Below are positions 7,375 through 15,449 of a stretch of 64,000 bases of DNA, piece by piece (the first letter of the stretch is position 1; each line of letters begins with the position of its first letter). The position numbers were made by a program, and so were the translations under genes. The stretch is from assembly GCF_000328685.1 (NCBI RefSeq), contig NC_019974.1, positions 2,719,001-2,783,000 on the forward strand, in the 5' to 3' direction. The notes under the pieces are model-generated. The model had not been told where the DNA came from and searched no databases. It saw only the letters and a list, made by a program, of their open reading frames with translations. The stretch is from Natronococcus occultus SP4 (GTDB taxonomy: Archaea; Halobacteriota; Halobacteria; Halobacteriales; Natrialbaceae).

Positions 7375-7393
7375 GCCCCCGGTTTCCGGGGGC
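7375..7393. terminator. Hairpin between convergent gvpM and zinc-ribbon gene
   Basis: GCCCCCGG-TTT-CCGGGGGC is a perfect 8-bp stem with a 3-base loop, placed between the two convergent stop codons (7327 and 7400). It could end either transcript. No long T-run follows, so this is a structural inference. Confidence 0.5.
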
Positions 7394-7399
7394 GTTCGA

Positions 7400-7615
7400 T
7401 CAGGCGAACGTCGGCCGTTCGGTCGTGAGTTCGACCTCGCCGGAGACGGATTCCTCCTCGCGGTCCTCGTCGTAGACGTACTGTCCGGTGCCGCCACAGA
7501 GCGTACACTCGTAGTTCTCGGAGATCTCGTTGATCATCTCTCCGTCCTCGAAGTAGACGCGGCTCTGGACGATCTGCAGGAACTGCGGCGTCTCGCAGTT
7601 GGCACAGGTGATCAT
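7400..7615 (-). CDS. Small zinc-ribbon protein, function unknown
   Basis: A 71-residue product starting at ATG 7615-7613 (MITCANCETPQFLQIVQSR...). Cys4/Cys7 and Cys37/Cys40 form two CxxC knuckles ('CANC', 'CTLC') that would bind one zinc ion. The linker is acidic. Small haloarchaeal proteins of this kind are common and mostly uncharacterised. The long open frame upstream of this start is arginine-rich and looks non-coding. Confidence 0.7.
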   Translation of the reverse strand: MITCANCETPQFLQIVQSRVYFEDGEMINEISENYECTLCGGTGQYVYDEDREEESVSGEVELTTERPTFA

Positions 7616-8490
7616 ACCCGGGAGGTAGCCGTGATCGGTTGTAGTTATCCGGCTTGTAACCGACGGCGTCGGGTGACCTATGGAGGTCTTACCCCGCGTC
7701 GGAAGCGGAGCCGGACGACGGTTTCGGTCGGCGGTCTTCCCGACGAAATCACCCGGGGGTCGAAACCCGAGTAAACGCGTCATAATCGCAAGCGGGCGTC
7801 GCGATCGTTCGAGTCGTTGCGCCGATCTTAGTAACCGAACAACCGTCGATGTACAGAGGCGGAACGGACGGTACCGCGGTCTTTCCGCGGGGCGATTCCG
7901 ACCGCGAGGCGGAGTTCCCCGAGATGTCGGTTCGGCCTCGTCTGTCGCCCGTTCGGCTCGCGATCTCGACCCCGACGCGGTTCGCGGGTCGCTGCGTCGT
8001 CGCTTCCGATCCCCGATCGAGCGCAGTCGGCTCGAGGACGCTGTCGCTCGAGGTCGACTACAGATCCGGTTCATTCGGCCGTAGCCGACCGCTACGACGG
8101 CGTTATACCGTCCCTGTCGAGAGTTCGTACGTGCTACCGGTTGGCAAGACGCCGCATAACAATGATCCTCTCGGTCCTGCCTTCGTCTGCGGGGATTCCC
8201 CCCGCCGGGTACGCGCTCGGCCCGCCGCCGACGCGCTGACCAGCCGATTGCGTGCGGTCGTGCCCGGACTCGACGTGGACTCGCCCCCGCCTCGAGTACG
8301 CTCATGTCTCTCACGCCAGGGTGGGTTCCCGCCCCCACCCGGCTTCCAGGTAGGCTCACTGTCTACAACCGTGTGAACGACGATATCAGTAGGCTCGGGC
8401 CGTCACGGTCGGCCCATCGGAAAACAGCTGCACAGTCCTCGGACCGGTTCTGGGAACATTCATCCAGATTTCCCGCGTAGGGAATCAATT
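7616..8490. other. Gene-poor stretch, possible transposon remnant on the minus strand
   Basis: No convincing gene is seen in these roughly 870 bases; the open frames are Arg/Ser-rich and mutually overlapping. On the minus strand between about 8370 and 8100 the translation reads like a decayed tail of a haloarchaeal OrfB-type transposase ('GGGGNPPWRERHERTRGGG', then 'TTARNRLVSASAAG'), recognised by general resemblance only. A CCGCGG palindrome occurs twice around 7876-7900. Confidence 0.3.
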
Positions 8491-8499
8491 GATTAATAC
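8491..8499 (+). promoter_or_regulatory. TATA-like box for the KaiC-like gene
   Basis: GATTAATAC is centred about 28 bases before GTG 8524, the spacing of a haloarchaeal promoter driving a leaderless transcript. It supports GTG 8524 over the out-of-frame ATG at 8522. Confidence 0.5.
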
Positions 8500-8523
8500 C
8501 CCTTACGTCCCTCTATCGGAGAT

Positions 8524-9993
8524 GTGGCACCCGACATCACCCTGATGAACAGCGGGATCAACGGCCTGGACGAGATCTTCAACGGAGGGCTCGCGAAGGG
8601 GCGGATGTATCTCGTCCACGGAGAGCCCGGCACCGGGAAAACGCTGCTCGGGATGCACTTTCTCGAGGAGGGGCTGAAAAACGACGAGACGGTGCTGTTC
8701 ATCCACGGAGAGGAGTCCAGACGGGAGATCTTGGCCAACGGCGAGGCAGTGAACATCGACATTAGCGACGCTGAATTTCTCGATCTCGGCCCCGAGTCGG
8801 ACTTTTTCACCGACGACGATTCCTACGATCTGGTCGAACCGAGCGACATCGAGCGCGACCGCTACACGAAACGGATCCACGAGGCGATCAAGGAGATCAA
8901 CCCGTCTCGGGTCGTCCTCGATCCGATCTCACAGCTCCGATACGTCGAGGCCAACGAGTACCAGTTTCGCAAGCGGATCCTCTCGTTTATGCGGTTTCTC
9001 AAACAACACGAGATCACCGTCGTCGTGACGGCGACGCTGTACTCTAAACCGGAGTACGACACCGAGCTTCGCTCGCTCAGCGACGGGATCGTCAAGCTGA
9101 CCCGCGGCGAGGACGGACGACGCGCCGAGGCGACGAAACACCGGGCGCTCGGGCAGATGGGTGGCGATCACGGGATGGAGATCCGCGAAACCGGCCTCGA
9201 TATCTTCCCTCGCCTCGTCCCGGAGTCCCAGGAACACACGTTCACGCCCAAACGGATCCACTCGGGGATCGACGAGCTCGACGAGCTGCTCGGCGGCGGG
9301 TTCGATCAGCGGACCGTTACCTTCCTCAGCGGGCCGACCGGGGCGGGGAAAACCTCGACGGGGACGCAGCTGTTGGCCCAGGCCGCACAGGAGGGGCTCA
9401 ACTCCGCGATCTACCTGTTCGAGGAGAATATGGAAACCTTCACCCACCGTTCGGAAGCGATCGACATCCCGGTTACGGAGCTTCGTGAGGACGGCGCCCT
9501 CTCGGTAACCGAGGTCGAACCGCTCTCGCTCTCGAGCGAGGAGTTCGCCCACATGGTCATCGATCAGGTCGAAGAAGCGGAGACCGACATCGTGATGATC
9601 GACGGGATCGACGGCTATACGATCTCGATCCAGGGCCAGCAACAGGAGCTCGTCCGGGAGCTGCACGCGCTGGCGCGGTATCTCAAGAACAAGGGTGTCA
9701 CTGTCCTCATCACAAACGAGATCTCCGAGATCACCGGCATCTCCGAGGCGACCGACAACCAGCTCAGCTACATCGCGGACAACATCGCGTTCGTCAGCTA
9801 CGTCGAGATGGACGGGAGCCTGCGAAAGGTCATCGGCGTTCTCAAGAAACGGACCGGAAACTTCGAGAAGACGCTTCGGGAGTTCGAGATCACCGGCGAC
9901 GGCATCCGCGTCGGCGAGCCACTGACTGGACTCCACGGGATCCTCCAGGGGTCGCCGATGACACAGGTGACCGACCGCAACCGAAACGAATGA
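8524..9993 (+). CDS. KaiC-like double RecA-domain ATPase
   Basis: A 489-residue protein with two RecA/KaiC domains. Walker A motifs are GEPGTGKT (33-40) and GPTGAGKT (270-277). The neighbouring acidic pairs 'IHGEESRREI' and 'YLFEENMETF' correspond to the catalytic Glu pairs of KaiC, and Walker-B strands read 'VVLDPISQL' and 'IVMIDGIDGY'. Haloarchaeal KaiC-like proteins are signal-transduction ATPases, and many pair with histidine kinases, as here (kinase 37 bases downstream). KaiA and KaiB are not present, so a true clock is not implied. The role of this particular copy is unknown. Confidence 0.85.
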   Translation: MAPDITLMNSGINGLDEIFNGGLAKGRMYLVHGEPGTGKTLLGMHFLEEGLKNDETVLFIHGEESRREILANGEAVNIDISDAEFLDLGPESDFFTDDDSYDLVEPSDIERDRYTKRIHEAIKEINPSRVVLDPISQLRYVEANEYQFRKRILSFMRFLKQHEITVVVTATLYSKPEYDTELRSLSDGIVKLTRGEDGRRAEATKHRALGQMGGDHGMEIRETGLDIFPRLVPESQEHTFTPKRIHSGIDELDELLGGGFDQRTVTFLSGPTGAGKTSTGTQLLAQAAQEGLNSAIYLFEENMETFTHRSEAIDIPVTELREDGALSVTEVEPLSLSSEEFAHMVIDQVEEAETDIVMIDGIDGYTISIQGQQQELVRELHALARYLKNKGVTVLITNEISEITGISEATDNQLSYIADNIAFVSYVEMDGSLRKVIGVLKKRTGNFEKTLREFEITGDGIRVGEPLTGLHGILQGSPMTQVTDRNRNE

Positions 9994-10030
9994 CACGACC
10001 ACACGGGAGTCCGAGTTCACGATCAGACGC

Positions 10031-11131
10031 ATGAGTAGACCCGACCGCACGGAAACGATCCAGGTGCTGATCAACGACGACGGAAATCGCGCTGCGGTTC
10101 GGCAACTGCTCGAGGATCGCTACGAGGTCGAGACGGAGCGGTCGGTCGAAGACGTCGATCTCTACCTCGTCGACGACTACTCGTTTCACGACTACCACGA
10201 CCCGCTTCGCGAGCGTGTCGAGGAAACCGATCCGGTGTTCTGTCCCGTCGTCCTCGTTCGCCGCGACGACGAACACCACGCGGTGCCACTACCGAACCCG
10301 AACGAACGGGACTCCCCGCTGTTGATCGACGACATCGTCGAGGCACCGATCGATCGGACGCTGCTCTACCGGCGACTGAACACGCTGTTGATTCGACGCA
10401 ACCAGTCCCAGGAGCTGATGCACTACGTCTCGAAACTCGAGGAGTCGAATCGCTCGCTCGAGCAGTTCGCCTACGCCGCCAGTCACGACCTCCAGGAGCC
10501 CCTGCGGATGGTCTCGAGCTATCTGCAGCTGATCGAGCAACGCTACGAGGACGACCTCGATCAGGAGGGCCAGGAGTTTCTCGGGTACGCGATCGACGGC
10601 GCCGACCGGATGCGAGACATGATCGAGGGGCTGCTGGAGTACTCCCGGATCGATACGCGGGGGAGCCCGCTCGAGCCGATCGATCTCGACGGCGTCCTCG
10701 ACGAGGCGCTCGCGGATCTCCGGATGAAAATCGACGAACACGACGCCGACGTCAGGGCCGAGTCGCTCCCGCGGGTCCGTGGCGACGACGACCAGCTCCG
10801 GCAGGTGTTTCAGAACCTGATTTCCAACGCGATCGAGTACAGCGGCGAGCAGTCACCGCAAGTACGGGTGACCGCGCGTCGCAGCGGCCTCGAGTGGGAG
10901 ATTTCGGTGTCGGACAACGGGGTCGGTATCGATCCCGACGATCAGGACCGGATCTTCGAGCTGTTTCAGCGACTCCACAGCCACACGGAACACGACGGGA
11001 GCGGGATCGGACTCGCACTCTGTAAGCGGATTATCGAACGCCACGACGGGCAGATCTGGGTGGAGTCGAACGCCGATTCCGGCTCGACGTTTTCGTTTAC
11101 GCTCCCGGCGGTCGACACCGGCCGGAACTGA
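10031..11131 (+). CDS. Histidine kinase with N-terminal receiver-like domain
   Basis: A 366-residue cytosolic kinase with no membrane segment. Residues about 8-120 look like a receiver or pseudo-receiver ('LYLVDDYSFHDY', then 'DDIVEAPIDRTLLYRRLNTL'). HisKA carries His152 in 'YAASHDLQEPLRM'. HATPase_c shows the N box 'LISNAIEYS', G1 'DNGVGID' and G2 'GSGIGLALCKRI'. It lies 37 bases after the KaiC-like gene and is likely co-transcribed, so the two proteins may act together. Its kinase core closely resembles that of the multi-PAS kinase at 43125. Confidence 0.85.
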   Translation: MSRPDRTETIQVLINDDGNRAAVRQLLEDRYEVETERSVEDVDLYLVDDYSFHDYHDPLRERVEETDPVFCPVVLVRRDDEHHAVPLPNPNERDSPLLIDDIVEAPIDRTLLYRRLNTLLIRRNQSQELMHYVSKLEESNRSLEQFAYAASHDLQEPLRMVSSYLQLIEQRYEDDLDQEGQEFLGYAIDGADRMRDMIEGLLEYSRIDTRGSPLEPIDLDGVLDEALADLRMKIDEHDADVRAESLPRVRGDDDQLRQVFQNLISNAIEYSGEQSPQVRVTARRSGLEWEISVSDNGVGIDPDDQDRIFELFQRLHSHTEHDGSGIGLALCKRIIERHDGQIWVESNADSGSTFSFTLPAVDTGRN

Positions 11132-11189
11132 CGGTCGTCGACGCACCGAATGGGAAGGCGCTTTAGGAAGGGGCCACTGCTAGGAACCG

Positions 11190-11984
11190 ATGATGCGACG
11201 TCGCATTCTGGCCGCCGGCGGAGCCCTCGCCGGAACGGCCGTCGCCGGCGCAGCGAGTCGGCCGACGGGCGACCACGAACTGGTGGCGAGAGCACGCCGA
11301 TCGGACACCGATCCCGAGACGAGGACGGAGACGCTGCTGTCCGGGACCGTCCACGAGACGCCGCTGTACGTGATCGACGCCCCGGCGGACGGTCCGACCG
11401 CGATGGTCTTCGGGGGCGTGCACGGCGACGAGTACAACGGAATCGACGTCGCACACGAGTCAACCGAGTGGGTCCCCGACGCCGGACGACTCGTCGTCGT
11501 TCCGGAGACCGACCGCGTCGCGGTCGAAAACGACGAGCGCGAGGGGATCGAAGGCGATCTGAACCGCCAGTTCCCGGCCGACGACGAGCCGACGAGCGAG
11601 CTCGCAGCCGGTATCTGGGAAGCCATCGAGCGCCACGATCCCGACGTCGTGTTGGATCTTCACCGCTCGCTTGGAATCTACGGCGTCCACCAGGAGTACG
11701 TCGGCCAGGCGATCTTTTACTCGCCGGACAGCGAAGGCGACGTCCTCGCGGCGACGCTCAACGACGAGGTCGTTCCCTGGTATCTCCCGTTACATCGGTT
11801 CGTTGCCCACGAGAGCCACCTCTCCGGACCATTGCTGTTTCACGAGACTGCACGCGAACTCGACGCCGCGTCGTATCTATTCGAAACGACGAACTTCATG
11901 CTCGACCGAGAAACCAAAAACGAGATGACGCGAGTCATGACTGCAGCCACGCTCGAACGACACGGGCTGCTGGAGGAACGATGA
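11190..11984 (+). CDS. Tat-exported succinylglutamate desuccinylase/aspartoacylase-type (M14) hydrolase
   Basis: A 264-residue protein. The N terminus 'MMRRRILAAGGALAGTAVAG' resembles a Tat signal. The mature part has the AstE/AspA zinc site: 'GGVHGDEYNG' (His and Glu ligands) and a later His in 'VVLDLHRSLG', plus 'GDLNRQFP' for substrate binding. These enzymes hydrolyse N-acyl amino acids or act on related amides; the substrate here is unknown. The stop overlaps the next start (ATGA), so the membrane protein that follows is coupled to it. Confidence 0.75.
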   Translation: MMRRRILAAGGALAGTAVAGAASRPTGDHELVARARRSDTDPETRTETLLSGTVHETPLYVIDAPADGPTAMVFGGVHGDEYNGIDVAHESTEWVPDAGRLVVVPETDRVAVENDEREGIEGDLNRQFPADDEPTSELAAGIWEAIERHDPDVVLDLHRSLGIYGVHQEYVGQAIFYSPDSEGDVLAATLNDEVVPWYLPLHRFVAHESHLSGPLLFHETARELDAASYLFETTNFMLDRETKNEMTRVMTAATLERHGLLEER

Positions 11985-12280
11985 GGGTGGCGCCGTTTCG
12001 CCGCGTGCTGGTCGCGCCGGTAACGATCGCGACGTTTCTCGTGCTTACCGTTCCACTGGCGCTTGGCTGGCTCAGAACGTCGCTGCTGTCGCCGCTCGCG
12101 CTCCCGGGGTATCTGATCTATACGATCGGCTCCGCGATCGGGAACCTCATTGCGCCGCGATTCGAGCTCTGGGCGTACTGGATTCCGTTTGTGGCCGGCT
12201 GTTGTGTCGTTTCCGTCACCGTCGGCTACGCCGCCGAGCTGGTACGGGCGCAGCTGTCGGACGACGAAATTCGTCGGTAA
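11981..12280 (+). CDS. Small membrane protein, two or three hydrophobic segments
   Basis: A 99-residue protein with hydrophobic stretches near residues 9-30 ('LVAPVTIATFLVLTVPLALG'), 36-55 and 65-85 ('WIPFVAGCCVVSVTVGYAAE'). The first residues are basic and the last are acidic/basic mixed. Its ATG overlaps the stop of the exported hydrolase gene, suggesting a joint operon. No family recognised. Confidence 0.65.
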   Translation: MRVAPFRRVLVAPVTIATFLVLTVPLALGWLRTSLLSPLALPGYLIYTIGSAIGNLIAPRFELWAYWIPFVAGCCVVSVTVGYAAELVRAQLSDDEIRR

Positions 12281-12396
12281 TCGACCACCGTTTGTTGTCC
12301 AGCCATCTGTTATCGGATCGACCAGCCGTCGTCCGCTGAATGAGAATTGCTAGCAATACTTATGGTGTATCAACCCATAGCCCCGCGTACACACCG

Positions 12397-12735
12397 ATGT
12401 CATCCAGGTCCCGACCGCCCCGATCGACCACCCTCTCGCTGTCACACGAGGAGCACTGGACGCTCCATCACGTCCTGCTCCACCGGATCGAACGAGAGGA
12501 GACCGCTACCGACGCGACCGACGTCGATTCGCCGCCCCTCGAGCTGTTTCAGGCGTTCGATACGATCGACGACGGTCAGCTTCGGTTTACGGAACCACAG
12601 CTCGAGGCGATCCAGAACACACTCGCCGAGTATCAGCGGTCGACCGGGTGGTGGGAACTCGAACGGAGCGAGCTCGAGTCACTGCTCGAGCACGTCGTGA
12701 CTGCACTCGAACACGATCGGCTGCCGGCGGACTGA
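12397..12735 (+). CDS. Conserved-looking haloarchaeal hypothetical protein
   Basis: A 112-residue protein starting at ATG 12397 (MSSRSRPPRSTTLSLSHEEH...). A TATA-like AATACTTATGG at 12355-12365 predicts a short leader of about 10 bases. The body is helical and acidic ('HWTLHHVLLHRIEREE', 'LEAIQNTLAEYQRSTGWWEL'). It resembles a small haloarchaeal DUF family whose members start with a 'LSLSxEExWxxHHVLL' pattern. Function unknown. The in-frame ATG at 12340 lies upstream of the likely promoter and was rejected. Confidence 0.65.
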   Translation: MSSRSRPPRSTTLSLSHEEHWTLHHVLLHRIEREETATDATDVDSPPLELFQAFDTIDDGQLRFTEPQLEAIQNTLAEYQRSTGWWELERSELESLLEHVVTALEHDRLPAD

Positions 12736-12802
12736 GCGCCGGCTCCGAGCGGAACTTTTCGAAAACGGTGATACGAACGGCTAGCGCGTTCGAAAGTAGA
12801 CG

Positions 12803-13948
12803 TTAGCAGTCGACCGGCAGGTCGTCGACCGTGCGGTCACCGCTGAGATCGTAGTCCTCGCCGGCGCCGATTCCACCGCTCGAACCGGAGCCTCCGCTGC
12901 TGGTCGACCCGTCGTCGTTTTCGTCGTCATCGCCGTAGTCCGCGTCGGAATCGTCGCCCGCGTCGGAATCGTCGCCCGCGTCGGAATCGTCGTCCGCGTC
13001 GGAATCGTCGTCCGCGTCGGAATCGTCGTCCGCGTCGGAATCGTCCGCTTCAACGTCCTCCTCCGACTCGCCATCGTCGACTTCTTCGCCGTCTTCGACG
13101 GTCTCGCCGTCGTCGTCGGAGTCCTCGTCGACGTCCGCCTCATCGTCGTCGTCAGCGTCGTCGGTCTCGTCCTCGACGTCCGACTTCTCCTGTGGCTCCT
13201 CGGCCTCGTCGGCGTCCGTCTCGGTCTCGTCCTCAACCTTGTCTTCGGACTTCTCGCCGTCGGGTGCGTCCTCGAGACGCGCCTCGATCCAGTCGATAAC
13301 TGTCTGGGTCCCGTGATGTGGCGCGGTCGCGTCACCGGCCAGCTCGAGCTGTGGCGTAAAGGAGATTCCGTCACTGCTTGCCAGCTCAGCAACCTGTTCG
13401 ACGGCCGTATCGTACTCGCCGGCCTGGGCACGCTCGATGCAGGCTTCGGCGTTGCTTACGTCGGCTGCACGCGCGCGGTCCTCGAGCTCGTCGTAGCCAA
13501 CGTATCCCGATGGCGAGTCGGTGTAGGTCTCGCTGACGAACTGCCAGTAGCTGTTCGGGTCCTCGTCCCAGACTGCGAGTCCGACGGCCGCAAGCCGCGG
13601 GTCGCTGTCGGAGATGTAGTGTTGGGAGCTGTCGCCGGGCTCGTAGGCGAGATTACAGAACTCGACGTTGAGTCGGCCCGTGGCGACGAACTCCGCGATA
13701 ATCTCCTCGAGGTTCCCCGAGACGAAGTCCTCGCTGTAGGGACACTTGAAGTTCCCATAGAAGGTAGCGGTCGGTGCGTCGGCGTTCGTTCCGATCGTCG
13801 GATACGTACGCTCGTCGGCGTCGTCCGGTACCGGCATCCCGTCGTCGGACGACGCGTTCCCGGACGCGACCCCAGCGAGTCCGAGCAGCGAGAAGGCCCC
13901 AGTAGCTGTCAGTACACTTCGACGTGTCGTCTGCGACTTCCGTGACAT
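12803..13948 (-). CDS. Tat-exported DsbA-like thioredoxin-fold protein with acidic repeat tail
   Basis: A 381-residue protein. Residues 1-33 are a Tat signal ('TTRRSVLTATGAFSLLGLAG'). Residues about 50-225 are a DsbA/thioredoxin-like domain with 'GNFKCPYSEDF': the active site is Cys69-Pro-Tyr-Ser, so the resolving cysteine is Ser, and 'GISFTPQL' contains the cis-Pro loop. Residues about 230-345 are an Asp/Glu tail with (SDADDD) repeats. The protein ends 'DDLPVDC' with a C-terminal Cys. A TATA-like box (13972-13979 on the minus strand) about 27 bases upstream predicts a leaderless mRNA. A one-cysteine site suggests reductase or isomerase-like chemistry rather than a classic oxidase. Confidence 0.8.
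   Translation of the reverse strand: MSRKSQTTRRSVLTATGAFSLLGLAGVASGNASSDDGMPVPDDADERTYPTIGTNADAPTATFYGNFKCPYSEDFVSGNLEEIIAEFVATGRLNVEFCNLAYEPGDSSQHYISDSDPRLAAVGLAVWDEDPNSYWQFVSETYTDSPSGYVGYDELEDRARAADVSNAEACIERAQAGEYDTAVEQVAELASSDGISFTPQLELAGDATAPHHGTQTVIDWIEARLEDAPDGEKSEDKVEDETETDADEAEEPQEKSDVEDETDDADDDDEADVDEDSDDDGETVEDGEEVDDGESEEDVEADDSDADDDSDADDDSDADDDSDAGDDSDAGDDSDADYGDDDENDDGSTSSGGSGSSGGIGAGEDYDLSGDRTVDDLPVDC
12941..13045. repeat. 18-bp tandem repeat inside the DsbA-like gene
   Basis: The unit cgcgtcggaatcgtcgtc occurs five times in full plus a 15-base partial copy, with a C/T change in the first two copies. It encodes the hexapeptide repeat SDADDD on the minus strand. It stays in frame, so unit-number changes would lengthen or shorten the acidic tail without breaking the gene. 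Confidence 0.9.
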
Positions 13949-14690
13949 CGACTGCTTCTGCTCAGGGGAGACGTATAAACGGGTTCAGCCGTTCTGTATA
14001 CTTCCCCGAACTTTACGAAACTTCCACCCGATCCAGACACCTCTCGGAACGGCAACCGATCTCGACACTGTTTCAGCTCCGTTAGTTTCGTCGAGAGCGA
14101 ACGAGCAAAACCGCAAGCAAGCAGCGCTGTTTTCGATACCGAACGGTTATCCTCACCCCAGATCGAGTTTCGATTCTCGAAATGGTGTAAAGATACCGGT
14201 CGGTTTAGTCGCTCCTAACTTCATTACAGATGAACTGTCAGAGAGATCGATCGTGAAGCTGCTCGGTGCGGATCTCGCTCGTTAGCTGTGCGTTTTTGTG
14301 CCACGATATTCTCACACATATCCTCTCTGTTACTGGATGTATCCGGGAACGAACCGTCGACGCGAACGGTAACCCCCGGAGGAGCGTTCCGGCACCGATC
14401 GCGACCGCACCGGTCGTCGCGGAGACCGCGATCGTCCCACGAGGACGTACTCCTCGGGCGGAACGATACGGGCTCCGGCGGCGACGGCTCGCCGATCGAG
14501 TCCTCGAGTCGGCGTTCGAACTGTTCGAGTCGCAAGCACACCACGCCGGTGTCCGCGAGCGCGTCGAACGCGGATCGACCGAGCCGCGTTCGGGTGAGCT
14601 TCCGGACGGAAACTGCTGTTAGACGTACTCGTTCGGGTCCGAGAAAAACGCCGTTTGATGACAGTGCAGGCCGGCTGGAAGGGGATCGTT
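13949..14690. other. Long intergenic region with no convincing gene
   Basis: About 740 bases. Short overlapping frames occur on both strands around 14224-14622 but none has a recognisable motif or a good start. On the minus strand a frame just past the HalOD1 gene has coding-like composition ('LGRSAFDALADTGVVCLRLE') and no good start; it might be a gene remnant. The first 25 bases hold the promoter of the DsbA-like gene. Confidence 0.4.
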
Positions 14691-14960
14691 CTAGGTAGTC
14701 GAGGCGACGGTGACGTCGCCGTCAGCGGTGACCGTAACGGTGTATCCGTAGTAGCGGAAGGTGATCGAGTCGAGCGTGGAGCGACTGCATCCGACGAGGG
14801 CGTTTAACGCGTCGGTATCGATCACGTCGTACAGCGGCGGCAGGGCCGTCGGATCCGTATCCGAGACCCTGGCGACCGCATAGACGATCTCGGTCGTGAG
14901 CTCGCTCTCCGAGGTGCTTCCGGGGGGTTCGTTTCGGTCAGGGAGCGACGTTTCGGTCAT
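14691..14960 (-). CDS. HalOD1 output-domain protein
   Basis: An 89-residue protein. ATG 14960 (MTETSLP) is preferred over ATG 14975 because the TATA-like box GATATTTC (14986-14993) lies about 27 bases upstream of the first, fitting a leaderless mRNA, and only 13 bases from the second. The core 'DPTALPPLYDVIDTDALNAL' followed by 'ITFRYYGYTVTVTADG' is the HalOD1 domain, a haloarchaeal module usually attached to or working with two-component systems. Stand-alone HalOD1 proteins are thought to be signalling outputs; the target is unknown. Confidence 0.8.
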   Translation of the reverse strand: MTETSLPDRNEPPGSTSESELTTEIVYAVARVSDTDPTALPPLYDVIDTDALNALVGCSRSTLDSITFRYYGYTVTVTADGDVTVASTT

Positions 14961-15065
14961 TGCACTCTGGTGCACTTTCCGAAGGGATATTTCTTGGCCA
15001 TGAACCCGTAGCGGTTATCTAGATAATCGTTCTGCAAGTAAATTTTAACGTTGTAAGTGGGGAAC

Positions 15066-15242
15066 GGGCTCAAACCACGCCCAAGGATCTGCTCGCTTTC
15101 CCCGCAGAACCCCGGTCTCGTTGGAATCTGCCAAACGTCACGGATTCGTTCGGCGCAACGCAGTGGGTTGGGGCAGATTTGAACGACGCCCGAGAACCTG
15201 CTCGCTTCGCTCGCAGAATCTCGGTCTGATTCAAATCTACCC
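15066..15242. repeat. Two decayed tandem copies derived from the tRNA-Val 3' end
   Basis: The copy at 15164-15184 repeats exactly the 21 bases at the tRNA 3' end (15303-15323), then forms a long hairpin: GGGCAGATTTGAA (15171-15183) pairs with TTCAAATCTACCC (15230-15242) with one mismatch. A more diverged copy of the same hairpin lies at about 15066-15132. Such partial tRNA copies are typical of repeated integration at a tRNA gene. Confidence 0.7.
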
Positions 15243-15302
15243 GTAACGGTTTCTGACGACACGGACTCGTCACTCCGCTCCTCGTCGTTGTGTCGTCAGG
15301 AA

Positions 15303-15377
15303 TGGGTTGGGGCAGATTTGAACTGCCGACTTCCTCCGTGTGAAGGAGGTATCATAACCGGACTAGATCACCAACCC
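15303..15377 (-). tRNA. tRNA-Val (CAC)
   Basis: Read on the minus strand, the 7-bp acceptor stem GGGTTGG (from 15377) pairs with CCAACCC (ending 15304), with discriminator A at 15303. The anticodon stem CCTCC/GGAGG encloses loop TTCACAC, giving anticodon CAC (valine GTG codon). The T arm contains GCAGTTCAAATCTGC. No intron is needed to fold it. CCA is not encoded. Confidence 0.95.
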
Positions 15378-15449
15378 GCACTCCGTGATATCCGTGCGCT
15401 CGACTTAAGCCTTCCTTTCACTCGTCGTCGATCGAGGACGTCCCCGCGG

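Noticed and set aside
7849-8376. Plus-strand ORF of 175 codons upstream of the KaiC-like gene
   Set aside because: Pro/Arg/Ser-rich product, no Shine-Dalgarno or promoter, no motif.
12941-13045. Regular 18-bp repeat, first considered as a CRISPR array
   Set aside because: The units are directly adjacent with no spacers and stay in frame within the DsbA-like gene, so it is a coding tandem repeat.
14224-14544. Minus-strand ORF next to the HalOD1 gene
   Set aside because: Some coding-like composition, but no good start, no motif and a frame that dissolves into Arg/Ser-rich sequence; kept only as a possible remnant in the intergenic note.
14957-15262. Minus-strand ORF of 101 codons over the tRNA repeat region
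   Set aside because: It runs through the tRNA-derived repeats and the HalOD1 promoter; no domain.
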